Shown here: piece by piece, positions 23,911-37,083 of the stretch | Numbering within the stretch: the stretch's first letter is position 1 | Layout: each line of letters starts with the position of its first letter | Assembly (NCBI GenBank): GCA_948567375.1 | Contig: OX419762.1 | Coordinates: forward strand, 40,219,034 to 40,283,033 | Length of the DNA: 64,000 nt | Origin: Lunularia cruciata | Taxonomy: Eukaryota > Streptophyta > Marchantiopsida > Lunulariales > Lunulariaceae | Direction: 5' to 3' | Position numbers and translations under genes: made by a program | Notes under the pieces: model-generated | What the model saw: only the letters and a program-made list of their open reading frames with translations | Databases searched by the model: none | Told to the model about the DNA's origin: nothing

Positions 23911-25056
23911 GTTCCCAATAGGCGGCTCAAAATCTCCTATTGGGATTCCTCATTTCCTTGATCATTCTACTCCAAAAATTCCATTTGGGCAACTTGTCAA
24001 GGTCGCTCATTCTTGAGTGGACACTCTGCAATGCGGTGTCCAATTTGGTGACAATAGAAACATCCACCATTTTGTTGTAATCTTTCACAATCTATTATGC
24101 CAATGGTCTTTGTTGGATGGCATTGATCTCCATTGGTATTGGCTCCTCCACCCGTGTGTAGTGTGTGTGTGAGTTCAGGATGGTTGAGGTTGAGACCAAA
24201 GAATCAAAGCGTTCAGCCAACTGCATGGTTTCCTCCAAGTTGTTAGGCTCATGCATAGTCACTTCTAGTCTAGTGCAAGACTTCAAGCCTCTCACAAAGT
24301 GATCTAGAGCTTATCCATCAAATATATTTGGAATTTGCAAAATGGTGTTTTGGAATTGAGTGATATAGCTTCTTACCAAGCCAATTTGCTTCAATTCTAT
24401 CAACTTATCTATGCGGTCTGTGTGGCATTTATAACTTGGAACCGTCCAATTATTGCACTCTTGAAATCTTCCCATATCATGAAAAATTACCGCTCAGCTT
24501 GTTCCCCTCTGAATCACCACTATAATTTAGCCACTCCATCCAATTGGCTTGAGGCCAATAGAATTTGCCTTCATTCATCTTGAAGGTTTGTTGCTTCAAA
24601 GTAACGTTCACAATCAAACACAAAATTTTCCACTACACCTAAAAGGTTCTTGCCTTCAAATACCTTAGGCTTCAAAAATCAAATTTGCTCTTCTCCTTCC
24701 TGTACTAGTGCTCTTTCTACCTACTCTTGTTTATGACGGTCTTGTTCATCCAACAATTGAGTAAGGTGCTTGATTTGTTGCTGCATAGCAAGGATAACTT
24801 CAGGCATCACCGCCATGGCTTTGACTCTATCACACTATCCCCAATTTATCTAATTGATTAACACATAGATGAAACATATCATCATTCCTCATAAGTTACA
24901 ACTAGAAACACCAAGGGTTCTTTAGACAAGGTGATCATATGCAAAAAATTCTATCCAAAGCGTGAGGTGATGATTGGGTAGTACTTGGAAACAAAAATCC
25001 CAATGGTTTGGCGGAAGTGGATTTGGTGGTCCATAAATTCCATCCATCCCATTCCT

Positions 25057-25068
25057 GCTTTGATACCA
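25057..25068 (-). promoter_or_regulatory. Primer-binding site of chromovirus 1
   Basis: On the minus strand it reads TGGTATCAAAGC, one mismatch from the plant consensus complementary to the 3' end of initiator methionine tRNA (TGGTATCAGAGC). It starts one base inside the 5' LTR, which fixes both element orientation and LTR boundary. Confidence 0.9.
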
Positions 25069-25069
25069 A

Positions 25070-25481
25070 TGTAAAAGACCAAGACCGAGGAGAGAAATAG
25101 GAGAATGGAAGCTCACATTTAGACACTTGAATGAGGGAAACTCCAAATACCTAGCATGAACTTTGGCCCGCATATTTATATGGAGCATACAAGGCTCTTG
25201 AGAAGCTTCTCAAGAAGCTTCCTTGAGCCGCTTTCTTGGAGTGCAAGCCAAGTTAACCAAGAAGCTTCCTTCTTGAAGCCGTTTACTTGGCATGCCAGCT
25301 AAGCTGGTTGGAAGTTTCTAGAAGCTTCCTTCTAGAAACTACTTACTTGGGTGCAAGCTAAGCTAGTGGGAAGCTTCCCAAGAAGCTTCCTAGATGCTTC
25401 TAGGATATTCCACGCTAATTTGGCCTATTCATTATTTCATTAGCCTTGACAAACTTCATTGCTAAACTCCATATTGTTATA
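25070..25481 (-). repeat. 5' LTR of chromovirus 1 with promoter
   Basis: Plus-strand ends are TGTAAAAGACC and TGTTATA (the canonical terminus is TGTTACA). On the minus strand a TATAAATA box is at 25180-25173. Upstream of it lies a series of GAAGCTTC inverted repeats and one perfect TTCnnGAAnnTTC at 25316-25328. Confidence 0.9.
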
Positions 25482-27000
25482 GAAAGAAAAAGTGCATTGT
25501 GACATACTCCCCTTTTCAAATGTTAGTGCACCCGTAAACAAAAGTAGAATTTATTTATTTATTTATTTTAACAATGATATTTATAACTTGCAAACCATTT
25601 ACTCTAGTGGCAAAAAAATTACCATCTAGGTCGAAAGACTACAATAAACCATTTTTGTAAAATTTATCTACCTTATATGGCTCCATCAATTTTAGATCGA
25701 GTTTACCTAAAAAAAATTGATGATGGTTATTTTACAACAATACTAGGTCTCCATTAGTTACCTATACTTGTCATATTTTTGTGTCATGATGTTTTTGCCA
25801 TTGGAGCTCTTGTTACTTTGTTCTCATGTTGGATTCTTCTCATTGTTCTTCTAGGAATGTCAACTATTGAATGCAATAAACTGACTATCTTCCTCAAACA
25901 TATGTTCCTCATATAGGATTTTGTAAGTTGTAATATCAAACTCTACTTGTAAGATTGGATGTAGCTCATACACAAAGGAGTACATGTTTTGCTTTGTGAT
26001 GATATTCTTTGCAATATGATATGCCCATAGGACGGACAATAATTTTTGTATCCCAATTATAAGCATAGTTTACCATTACCTTGTTGAGAATCTTGTAGAC
26101 TAGACCATTAGCCTTTCTTGTGAGACCGTTTGCCTTCAGGTTGTAGGGAGTAGTCTTAGTATGCTTAATTTGTAGATTATGCTTGATCTTAAGAGCCTCT
26201 AATAGGTTGTTGAGGAAGTGTACTTCTTTGTCATTGACAAGCTCTAATGGGGCATCCATACTAAGAAATGATGTTGCAGAACAAAAACTCAGCAAGCATA
26301 TCAACATCATCTTCTCGGGTTGCTTTGGCTTCTACCAATTTTGTTGCATAATCCATATAGACTAAAATGTATCATCATTTAGTGGTCCTTGTAGCAGGTT
26401 GGATTGGTCTTATGAATTCAATTCCCTATTTCTTAAATGGTACCAAAGGCAAATGGGTCATAGTGGCTATTGTGATAGTGTGGTTGGTTTCCTACTTATT
26501 GGCATGAGTCATAGTTATGGATTTATGCTTGTACATCCTTGTAAATTGTAGGAAACCAATACTCAATTGTTTGGATCTTTTTAACAATCATTTTGAGGCC
26601 GCCTTCAAGTGGAAAGATTGGATTACTCTCCCTACTTTGTTTTATACTTTGAGATGTTTTGCTTGTTATGAAGATGGCCACAACTTGGTTGTATGACATC
26701 TTTGGGATCATCATTTGTCATTGCTTGTGATGAACTATCTACATCTTTGAAGATTTGAATGAGCTCAATGAGCTCCTTTCTTTACTTGGCAACCTTGTTT
26801 ATATTAATTCTTATTTGGGTTTCTTTGAACTTGGAGATTGTGTGGCTTTGTAATTTGAGTGATAGGGTTTTTAGCTTATCACTCATATAGACCTTTCTCT
26901 CAAGAGCCGTGATTTGAGTTCTAAAGTCCTTAATCTTTTTCCAATTCATTGCACCATTTACCATTTGTTACAATTGGTTTAGGAGTTGATTCATTATGTG
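25482..27000 (-). pseudogene. Internal part of gypsy-like element 3 (integrase remnant)
   Basis: Minus-strand fragments resemble gypsy integrase: IEYWFPTIYKDVQAY near 26530-26580 is the zinc-finger exit, and HTK.TPYNLKANGL.RK.N near 26070-26170 is the block ending the core. This internal region is short (about 1.5-2 kb) and has no recognisable RT or protease, so the element was non-autonomous or is heavily deleted. A purine run and a TGTCACA LTR-like start are at 25520-25495. Confidence 0.6.
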
Positions 27001-27399
27001 CTTTATGGTTATGAGAAGATACACTCATTTTTTCACCAAGTTTTTCTTGGTCTCGTTGAATTTTTGACTTGAGGTCATCTTGTACTCTTGTTGTAATCTC
27101 CTCATCTTCCCTTGTGCTTTTTTTAAGCTTTGGTGAGTTCCTAAATGCATAGATCTATGAGTTTTTATATATTCTTGTATGCTTCTTCATTGTAGTTACC
27201 TTTGTAGTGGTGGCATCTAATTTAGTTTGGACAATCTTCATCTCTTCGTCTTAAATGTTCATCTACTCTTCATGATGTGTCCATTTTTAGCTACCTTTGC
27301 TACACAGTGTTGACCTTCAATTGAAAGCATCATAAAATGACTTTGTATTAGCCTCATAATACCAATTCTTCCTATTGAAGCTTCTCTAGCAGCTGGTCT

Positions 27400-29404
27400 T
27401 TCTCCTTCAATGATGCAATCTCCTTGGTGAGCAATTCATTTGTATTGCTGAGGTTGGTATGAAGCACAAACTTATCTTTGGCTACTACACTCATCTTGTC
27501 AGGATGGTACCTTATGAGCTTAACTAGCTCATCAATAGCAAAGTCCAACTCTTTGTAGAAGCGCACAATCCCCTCTAGTAGTTCCATCAATGGTGTTGTT
27601 ATATGTACAAAGTAAACTAATATTAACCACGCCATTGAGTTATTGTCATATTAGAGACAATGGTGGGTATCATTCATCATTTTTTATTCTTCTTCTCATG
27701 TTGGAGGTTGAGCTAGTGATGCTTTGTAAGATGCAGTCTCCATATCAGTGCATTTCAACATCATCTCATTGGCTATATCAGTGTGATCATCATCTCCTTG
27801 TTGACAAGTTGCAGTAGAATCTTCTTTTTTAAGTTTCTTGGCTTCTAATTCTTGTCTTTTTCACTTCATCAGCCATTTTGGAACCTTGTTTGGATTGTGA
27901 GCCCAAAATTACATGATCAATTTGACCATATGATTTATTGGTGCATGAGGTTTGGAGAAGAAAATAGGTATTAGTGAAGATGTCTTCTTCAAAACAACAA
28001 TGGGAGCATCATCATCCTCCTCTATTGATCCCTTTCCTTTGGCCTTCACAATTTCCTCAAGTGTTTGTGACAATTGTGCATTGTTGTTTGTTGCTTTCTT
28101 TGGTACTTTTTTGTTGATATCAAGCAACAAGGTGCATCTAAATGAGTTGTTGCTACTTGATCTACTCTCATTTTGGGAGGTCCCTTTCTTGGACCCAAAA
28201 TGACCTTCATTGGTTGTAGAGGCCTTTTTTCCACCCTATCTCCTAGCTTTGCCACTTCCACTTTCTTCTAAAGATACTTCAATGACTTGGTTTCCCTTTC
28301 ATTTCTTGGAAACCATCATTTGCCATTTGTTGCATGTACCTTTTGAGTGATCATGATGGTGTTGTATGATTTTGTGACAAGCATGAACTTCTTGGTACAA
28401 GAATATTCCTCATTTTCACCATAATATTTAATTATTTGCTTGGCCAAATTGGGTTGTCCATTGAAGTAAGTTAGATGATGGAAGTGACTTGAAAATCTCT
28501 CCTTCTCCTCATTTGTGAGAAAACCCATTGCCAAATAGAAATGCATGATGAAGAGTACTACAATCATGCCACTCCCTACTCCATGTACTCCAACAATTTC
28601 TATACTCATTCATGGAACATCCATCATCAACTCATAGGTTTCCTTTGTTCAAAAGTTGGAAGAAATTTGCTTGATTGAGGTTGACATGTATTGTGCAATT
28701 CCTATTATGATAGTTTGGGAAGCTTGCCCATGATTTTATCCACCTTTTATGATTTAGACTTTTTTTTTACTACCATTGCTCATTCTACCATCTTGCTACT
28801 ATTCAACTCTACTTGTGCTCATATTGATCCCCCCTTCCTACATTACATGCTAGAGTTTGTGCTATTCACTCTGCCTTGGATCTTGGACAGTGGCGCAACT
28901 TTTTTTTGCATGATAGATAGTCAAAAGAGATGCAAGTGAAAAAAAGTAACTTCTTGAGGGATTGGTTTGCCTTTTATAGATCCCACCACCTAGTTGCTCC
29001 TCAACCATCACAACAAGTGGTGAATGGTCACGGTCAAATAGCACATGTGCAAGCCTCTTGAAAAATCAAACTATTCTTTGGCAATGTGCTATAAGTTACT
29101 ATTGTGGATTTTGAATTGGCTATAGAATCACATGTTGTTTTGCTAGAATCTTGTCATTGAGCAACTCACATGAGAATTTCCTCAAACATATGACATCATT
29201 GTAATCTAATTTATATCATAGTCCTTGTTGCTTCATTGTTCAGAACAAATTATCAAGCAAGTCTTGGACTTTGTTAAGGACATTGCACAGACTAATCTTT
29301 TATCCTACTTATCACTATCCTAAGACTTACTCTATTGTCTAAAACACTAGTAACCCACTAGAAACAAGATAAATTTGGACAAAAAGAAAAAGTAGGTTGT
29401 CACA
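27400..29404 (-). mobile_element. About 2-kb direct repeat, copy 2 (gypsy-like element 3; putative 5' LTR)
   Basis: Partner of 17.35-19.43 kb. It holds the undisturbed sequence at the place where chromovirus 1 sits in copy 1: 'acaagataaa' runs straight into 'gaaaaagta' at 29365-29393. It contains short minus-strand frames (for example 27909-28130 and 28316-28609) similar to those of copy 1 but without a known domain. Whether this is a long LTR or a gag-containing 5' region is not settled. A lysine- and leucine-rich frame at 27372-27635 could be a coiled coil. Confidence 0.55.
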
Positions 29405-30899
29405 ATTCCTACTCCTAAGATTTATTAATTATTAGATTAATTTAATTTACTAGGAAAAGAAGAATAAAAGACCCAAAGTCTAAAGAAACATCCAAAATCT
29501 TATGAATAATCAACATATCATCTAACTTTGACCTAACAACTAGGTAAGGATTCCTTCATATGGACTAACCTTGGATTCTAAGAAAATCCACACTAAAAGA
29601 CTTGTGGATTAAGAGTTCTTAATTATTTAAAACCTCAAACCCAAAAATTAAAATCAATATACTAGAATTCATATTATTTGTACTCTCTTTCAACCTCTTT
29701 TAAGTATGATTACCTCTATATTATATATGATTAACTCTAGCTCATCATTGATGATTTAGGTAAACTGTAGAAAAATAAGAATTTTCAGCTACTTGCCATA
29801 CAAATCTTGATATCCCAACCTAGATGCACCAATGAGTGTTATTGTACATCCAAGAGAACAAGTACTAGCACTAATAGTTTTCAAGAAGATGTGGTGCAAG
29901 ATACAATACTCACAAAGATGGTTTTCTAGGAGAAGTATTCCAAGATGCAAAGAGTTGAAGAAGGCTCTTGTCACCGAGACTTAAAGATCAAGCCAAGATT
30001 TGTTTTGGAGAAGATAATAGTTTCAAATAATAATATATTTAAAATTGCCTTTGGCATAAAAGAGTTGAGGGAATTGAAGCAAACAAATTTCAATATGTAA
30101 TAGAAGTGCAAGTTGTAGGGAGGAATAGTAAGGTGTACATGGAAAATAAGATTAAGGAGTCCTATTGTTGGATGATTTAAGGAATGTTGAGTAGATGATA
30201 CTCTATGTATTTACTTTCATTGCAACCAAGGACAAAAAACACTCAACAAAATGTATAAAGATATAACATCCTCAAAATAATGACTTGCCAAATTTACAAT
30301 CTTTTACTTATTGGTAGTCACAAGGAGGGTATGAGGAGGTTGCATGAACTTTGCTGATCCTTTAGGAAGTTAATAGTAAGTTATGTAATCTAAATTTTAT
30401 ACCATTATTTTAATTTTATTTATTGTATGTATATCTTTAGATAGAAATGTATTAATTATCCTTTGACTTTGTATTTCTCAAAGAGATAAGGATGTGAAGA
30501 AAACACTATTGGTTTTTTTAAGACTAAAGGTAAGAAGATTGGGCAAGAAAAAAAGAGAAGATTGCAATGAAGTTTCTTATTGAATCTAATCTGGTTAGAG
30601 TATTAGCTCCTCTCATTTTCATTCTTTGGTGTGACAACAATAGAGCATGGAAGGAGAAGAATATAAATGAGATTCAAAATGAACCCACCAAGGAGGAGCA
30701 CGATACAATTTGAGTAGGTCATATCAACTTTGTAGTTAGTATGAAAGATTGTAGATTTTAAGGACTATATTATTATGAATTCTAAGATTACTTATTGATA
30801 CCATATGAAGGAATCATTTTATAAAATTTGGTAAATTAATAGCATAATTTTTGGTAAAATTAATTTACCAAAATAGCCTAAATTTGGGAAATTAATTTG

Positions 30900-31790
30900 G
30901 TATTTAATTAACTTGACTAAAATTATAATATTTATATGTAGATATTATGACAATCATGCTTGTCTAACTGAATAGTACTTCCATTTTGTCAAATCAATCC
31001 AAAATAATAAAATATTTTCAATGTTTTCTCAAAGATCCAACATTCAATTCTTTATTATAGAGAATATAGTAAGGTTCTTGATATGGATTCACTATGAAAT
31101 GATCAATTTGATGCTTTAGCTTTCACACTATAACTAGATATTGCTAATCATAAAATTCCTTTGCATCATTAAATACCATTAATTTACCAACTACCATAGA
31201 ACTACTCATAAAATATAATTGATTAAATTAAAATATATGGTATTTAATCTAATTTGGTAAATTAATAGCATAAATTTAGTAAAATAATTTGATAAATTAA
31301 TAGCACTTTTAAGTTTTTGAGTTGATTCATTTTATTTATTAGCTTTTTATATTTTAAATCTTTATATCTTCTAAATTATTTTCTATGAGAACAAGACAAA
31401 TAAAAAACTTTGGTAGATCTTAAATCAAACACCACTACATGATATGATATTGGACAAAGTAATTTACCCAATCAAAGAATATCATATTGAAGTTGAAGAT
31501 ATAACTAGAGTACAATATATTCTCTAATTGAGTTTGCAATATCTAGTTATAGTGTAAAAGCTGAAGCATCAATTGATGATTTAATAGTGAATCTAGGTCA
31601 AGAACCTTACTATATTCTATATAATAAAGGTTTGGATGCTTGATCTTTGAGCAAATATTGAAACTACTTTATTATGTTTGGATTGATTTTGACAAAATAG
31701 AAGAGCTATTGAGTTAGAAAAGCTTTTAGCCACTAAATTTTGCAAGGCTTATTGATTGCAAAATATCTACATATATATGATTTCAACTAA
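30900..31790. repeat. Large imperfect inverted repeat (fold-back)
   Basis: The left arm 30900-31144 is closely matched by the reverse complement of 31536-31790. 'ctataactagatattgc' ends the left arm and 'gcaatatctagttatag' begins the right arm. Segments such as 'aagaaccttactatattct' in the right arm mirror 'agaatatagtaaggttctt' in the left. The spacer is about 390 bp and carries repeated 'ggtaaattaatagca' words. No transposase is visible. Confidence 0.75.
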
Positions 31791-32016
31791 GGGTAATCAA
31801 TTAGGTTTTACAAAAATCTAGGTCTAAATAGGATACTAAATATTATGTAGAATATTTATGAAAGCAAGTTCAATGGTTTTACTAGTACAGGATGTAGAGG
31901 TACCTACATGTGAGATAGTATTTTATTTCCCTTGAATTGTTGGTGATTTTTAAGCACTAAATATGGGGTACAATAGAAGGAATATCTAAATGTATTATAA
32001 TTAAGCAGGAGATAGG

Positions 32017-32240
32017 ATATATAAATATATATAAATATATATAAATATATATAAATATATATAAATATATATAAATATATATAAATATATATAAATATAT
32101 ATAAATATATATAAATATATATAAATATATATAAATATATATAAATATATATAAATATATATAAATATATATAAATATATATAAATATATATAAATATAT
32201 ATAAATATATATAAATATATATAAATATATATAAATATAT
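32017..32240. repeat. Perfect 10-bp minisatellite (ATAAATATAT)22
   Basis: Twenty-two uninterrupted identical units of ATAAATATAT from 32021 to 32240, with a partial unit before and slightly altered units after. The open frames crossing it on the minus strand are products of the periodicity only. Confidence 0.98.
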
Positions 32241-34080
32241 AAATATATATGTATATATAAACCAGCAAATAAGAAGGATGGTATGCATATGAAACCTCTT
32301 GTATAATTTCAACCTCTTAGATTCAAGACGCTCTTCGAACCAATCATATCTCTTTTGGAATGTAGAACATTTATAACTTTACTTTATTTTATATTCTACA
32401 CATTTTTTTGTATCAATTGTTGAAAAATTTTGGAGCCATTAATTTTAGATGAATTATATTTGACAAATTTTTTCTTCATATTGTGCTACTACCTAGAATA
32501 TAGATTTATCATTTTATTTTCTGATAATTTAATAATAAAAATTGAAACTAAGTTTTTGATAGATCATAAAAATATAGTTTATCTTGGCATATTGGACTTA
32601 ATAAGAGCCTTGTATTTACTTCATAGTCTATTGGTTGATATGTGAAGTATGATCCTCTTTTCCTCTTTAATTATATAATAAATTCTCATTAATATTTTCA
32701 ACCATTTATTTTAAATTATTATTCACTAGTTAATATCTCTTTTTGAAAGTTTTTTATTGATTATAGTGTTATTTATTAAATAAGCTTATGCATACATATG
32801 AAATGTTAAAGAATATCTTTAAGTGCAAGGAAAGATAGAACGACATTGAAATAATATTTTAAAAGTAGCTAAGAATGAAGTTTGTATTGTATAATTGTAA
32901 ATTAATAACCTTATAATAACTTAAATTTTTAGAAATTGTGTACATTTTTTTTCTTAGTTATTACATTTGACAAGACTTTTAGTTACTATGTTGCTACAAT
33001 CTTTGTTGCTACTAGGATTTTAGAAATCACACCAAAGATTGAAACCAAGGGGAATTACAAAGTTTTGCCATAGTATTGTTTGCTAGAGTACCAATCATGA
33101 AGGTAGAACATTGATTGCTCCAATTTCTTAGGACAAATAGTTATCTTGAAGTTGTCTTTTTATGGTAAGTATTTAAATATCTTCATATATTCAAAAAAAA
33201 TTTATTGACTGCTTTCTTCTTGTATGGTGTGTGCTTGGTGAAATGTATTATGTATTTTTCTAGAAAAAAAGTTTGAATTCATACTTAAAACTAAAAATTG
33301 AATTCCTAATCCTAAGTTTGGTTTTCATATATTTTTCAAAATCTTTCAAGCATCACACTTCCAAAATGCATTATTAAAAAAACATATTCTTGCACTTGAT
33401 GCATCATTCTCAATCATTGAGTATTTTCTAACGTCTCCACTTGGTCTTAAGTTTTGATATATTTAATTTAGTAAAGAAAGTATTTGGAGGAATGCTTGAC
33501 TTTTTCTATTTCTCCAAATCAGTTTAGTAGCATGAGATCATTTATGCTGCATTTTGGAAAAACTTATCCTAAATTTATCTCAAGAATGCAAAATTTTACT
33601 GATGTTGTACTAAGAGTCTTCCTTTATAGATTATTCAACTCTTGAGTTGATCATAAGTTATAGTGCAAAGGTAATAGAAGTTGGTATGCCCTATGATCCT
33701 TAAAGTATTTCTATATAGATTTTGTTGTTGCATATAGGATGAGAGAGCTTGCTAACAACCTGTTTGCAAACTTCTTCCATAAGTTTTTCACTTCCTTAAT
33801 GGCAATTTAGATAATGAATGTTGTCTTTTAATTGCCAAAACTACCTTTTCAATTTTAGAAGAAAATAATAAAAATAGTTTCTTCCGTTGTATGCTTAGAT
33901 TAACTCTAGGCATACTTAGAGTTAATCGTCACTATTTCCAAACAAGGTCAGTATCAATCAACAAACGAGGTGACTATTCTTTCACAAAAGTCGTAGGTGT
34001 TGGATTATTGTACAAATAAAAAGTATCCGTTGAAAAAAATATCCCTATTTTTTCAATCAAGGCATTTGAAACAAATTGGT

Positions 34081-34255
34081 ATTTCTCTCTTGATGTTGTT
34101 CGGTATCCTCCTTAGCCTAACATTTGAGTTTTCTTTCATTCCAAACAAATTGCTCCCTTACCATTTTATTTTTCTTTCGTTTCAGACGAATTGCTCTTTC
34201 TCTCTTGATGTTGATCTTTATCCTCCTTATGCTAATATTTTAGTTTTCTTCCTAA
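34081..34255. repeat. About 115-bp old tandem duplication
   Basis: 'tctctcttgatgttg' followed by 'tatcctcctta' and 'ttttagttttctt'-like words occurs at 34085-34138 and again at 34198-34250. The intervening 'caaattgctc' also has a partner. Divergence is substantial. Confidence 0.65.
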
Positions 34256-37083
34256 TAGATCATAATTTACAAAACTTTCTTTAATGCTCCTCCAATCAAT
34301 ATAAATCTGATGTGCCTAACATTTTTCTCACGGTGAAGTTCACTTTTTGTACAGTATTCTTCAATAAAGAAAGGAATTTTCACTTATATGATCTTTCTAT
34401 CTCTATCTTTTGGGTATTCCTTCCATGATATTAAGTATCCAAAATTCTCCACTATGTATATTCTTTGCCTTAATGGTACCTAGATGGAACATCATAGCAA
34501 GCTCTTCCATCCTAATGCTTAATGACACGCAACAACTATTGTTGAAGTTCACTGTGCTAGTTGAATGAACTTACTTAAGAAAGAGGCTATTCCATTTCTA
34601 AATAGTAACCTTATGAGCTGACTTAGCAAGAACTTTAGATCCCTTAGCAAAATTAAGCATGGTTTGGTGATTGAATTTTAAATCCAATTATTTTCAACCC
34701 CAATAATGGTCATTGAATGACCCAACGTGAGATCCTAATGACCTTGCCAAACCACATATAAATTCTCAAACCATTTTCCCATTGAGATAGTGAAACAGCT
34801 TGCTGACTTTATCTTGTCACTCGATAGATTCTGAATCTCCTTTTTAGTACATGATAATTTCTACAAATTGTAACTTAGGTTTGGGAACAAGATTTTACAC
34901 CAATTTCTAAGTGATTAGAATGTACAAATAAAAAATATAAATTTGTAAAAATTAGAGAAATGAATTGAGGAGTAAAGATAAAAACTCATTTAGATTTTAA
35001 TGACTTTGCATTAGAAACTTAGATTAGACATAATGTGACATATTTTCGTAAGATAAAAATATTCATACAGGAGAAAGGGAAAACTTGTAGGGCTAATTCG
35101 TTCCACATGTGAGCTCTTACACGCTCCTTAGCAGATGTTATTTTTGTGATAATATCTATTCAAGATGGATCAGTAATAAAAATGTATATAGATTATTGTG
35201 AGGACGTAATAAGCTGCAAACAAATTCTCTTTATGCAAATCTTTTCTGAGGAGCTCTAAAGTTCGGAGACAAAATGTTTGATCTGTTTCACATTTCAAAA
35301 CGAGTATTGAACTATTAAACCCTTGACCACTAGCAATCAGTTTGTACCATATATTATATAAATACATGTGCAATGAGGACAAAAGCCCTTCTTAGAACAA
35401 CAAATCCACACCCACTCATAACAAAACCGGCGCCAATGTAATGCGCATGTAATGCACGCATTGTTCGTAATGCCTTATTCACCATTCTATGAATGGTGGA
35501 TAGTGCATTCAATATGAAAACCACTATGAAGCACTCTACCAACCATATTTCATTCTAGAACGATGCAAAACATAGAGCGACAAGGGATGTCAGTTTCTAG
35601 CCAAGGGAAAGGGAGAAGTGTAACAAGACTATATAATAGGGGGTATATCCCTATTATCTAGATCTAAGAATTTTTTATTATTACGGGTACCCATAGAAAG
35701 TTACATGGGTATTCGTTCAAATATTTTACATGTACTATTTTACATGTACTATTTTTAAGTTTCAAAAGAAATTTAAGGGTAGAGTACTTTTATTTGTTAA
35801 ATATTTTAATAAGTATTACTTTTAAAGTAAAAATAAATAAATATATGGGTAGAGTATCATAGCCATAAATATTTTATAGGTCATAAAAAACATGACATGT
35901 AAATTCTTCATGGCACGTAAATATTTATAGGTAATAGGGTTTTAAGGATATCCTTAAATCTCAAATGCTTATCAAGTGATTTGAAATTTAAAAGTATTCA
36001 CCCAAACCAAATTGGAGCACTCTCATCTTCCTCCATTCAACATTTTTGTCATCATCTTGTCTCGAGCACAGAAAACATTTCAAAAACAGAAGAGAAGAAG
36101 GCAACCGTGTAGAAAGATGGGAAGACACTATCAAGGTGTACAAGGGAGAGATGAAAAAGGTAAAATGGTGCTAAGCCCCAATGAACTCTATATGAGAAAT
36201 CTGCCCTACCGCACCTAAGATATTTGAGCTATGCAAGTCATATTGTCTTCAAACCATTGCTGTCTACAAACCACTGGAGCATCCAAAGAAACATCACCTA
36301 ATGTGATTGTCTCTTATGGATTGCACCAGCCATTGCCCTCTGTAGAGCAATGGGCACAAACTGTCTAAAATATGCTACAAAGTATGAGAATGAGAGCGAG
36401 AATGGTACTCCCTGGTGCCTAACATGATAAGCTCTTGTGCTCTCCTTGACAAATGTGTCAAATGCCATGTCCATCGTTCCATATAACTCAAAGGCTAGAC
36501 AAACAAAGAGATGACCTTGTTGCATGCCCCTATACTTGGAGACCTTGCGACTTGTTGCTACACTCACCGCCCATCCAGGGAGATGGGTAATCACTCCCTC
36601 CAAAATTGTATCTTGCATAGGATTGGTAACTATGACATTGTTATTATAACCTGATCACCTTGGACCAAGTATAAGTTTGCCCTTACATATGTCATCTGCA
36701 AAGCATACAAACGCTCCTTCTAAGCCAAGTATCCACTCTCTCGTGCCATAGCAAACACTATGTCCCTAATAGTATCATGGGTAGCTATCCTTTGTCGTCC
36801 AAAAGGACATTGTGTCATATGGACCATTGCTACATCTAGTGTAGAACCACACCCACAAGTGAGTAATGAAGATGCAGATGAGTGGACCAAACCTAGGCAA
36901 AACCTCATCGCTGCAGAGAAAGTAGCTAATGCAAGTCAGAATGCCTTAATACACAATCAAGCTAGGATCCAAGAGCCTATGCCCTTGTTTGAGCAAGAGC
37001 AAAGATGTGCTCTAGTAGCTTGAGGAATGGACAAGCCAACTAAGAGAGAATGTAGCATATGCTCACATTGTCGCTCCATCAAG

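Larger units (their letters stand above)
19432..25481 (-). mobile_element. Chromovirus 1 (Ty3/gypsy LTR retrotransposon), decayed
   Basis: Complete but inactive LTR retrotransposon, minus strand. The 5' LTR (25070-25481) is adjoined by a primer-binding site matching the initiator methionine tRNA. Order along the element: gag remnant (about 24.8-24.0 kb), protease-like (23.9-23.65), a 60-bp repeat array (23.49-23.29), RT (23.1-22.4), RNase H (22.2-21.9), integrase (21.74-21.1), chromodomain (20.05-19.9), 3' LTR (19432-19827). The chromodomain and the integrase type place it among the chromoviruses. It is about 450 bp longer than chromovirus 2, accounted for by a solo LTR inserted at 20251 and a local duplication. 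The 3' LTR lacks about 20 bp at its outer end, so no target duplication can be read. Many stops interrupt every domain. Confidence 0.9.
29405..36100. other. AT-rich non-genic DNA with structured repeats
   Basis: No exon or transposon domain is recognised. Notable contents are the inverted repeat 30900-31790, the 10-bp minisatellite 32017-32240 and a tandem duplication at 34081-34250, each listed separately. A shorter doublet of 'ttttacatgtactattt' is at about 35722-35755. Confidence 0.55.

Noticed and set aside
31957-32312. Two overlapping minus-strand open frames of 103 codons
   Set aside because: They consist of Tyr/Ile/Leu/Phe repeats produced by the 10-bp AT minisatellite; no coding evidence.
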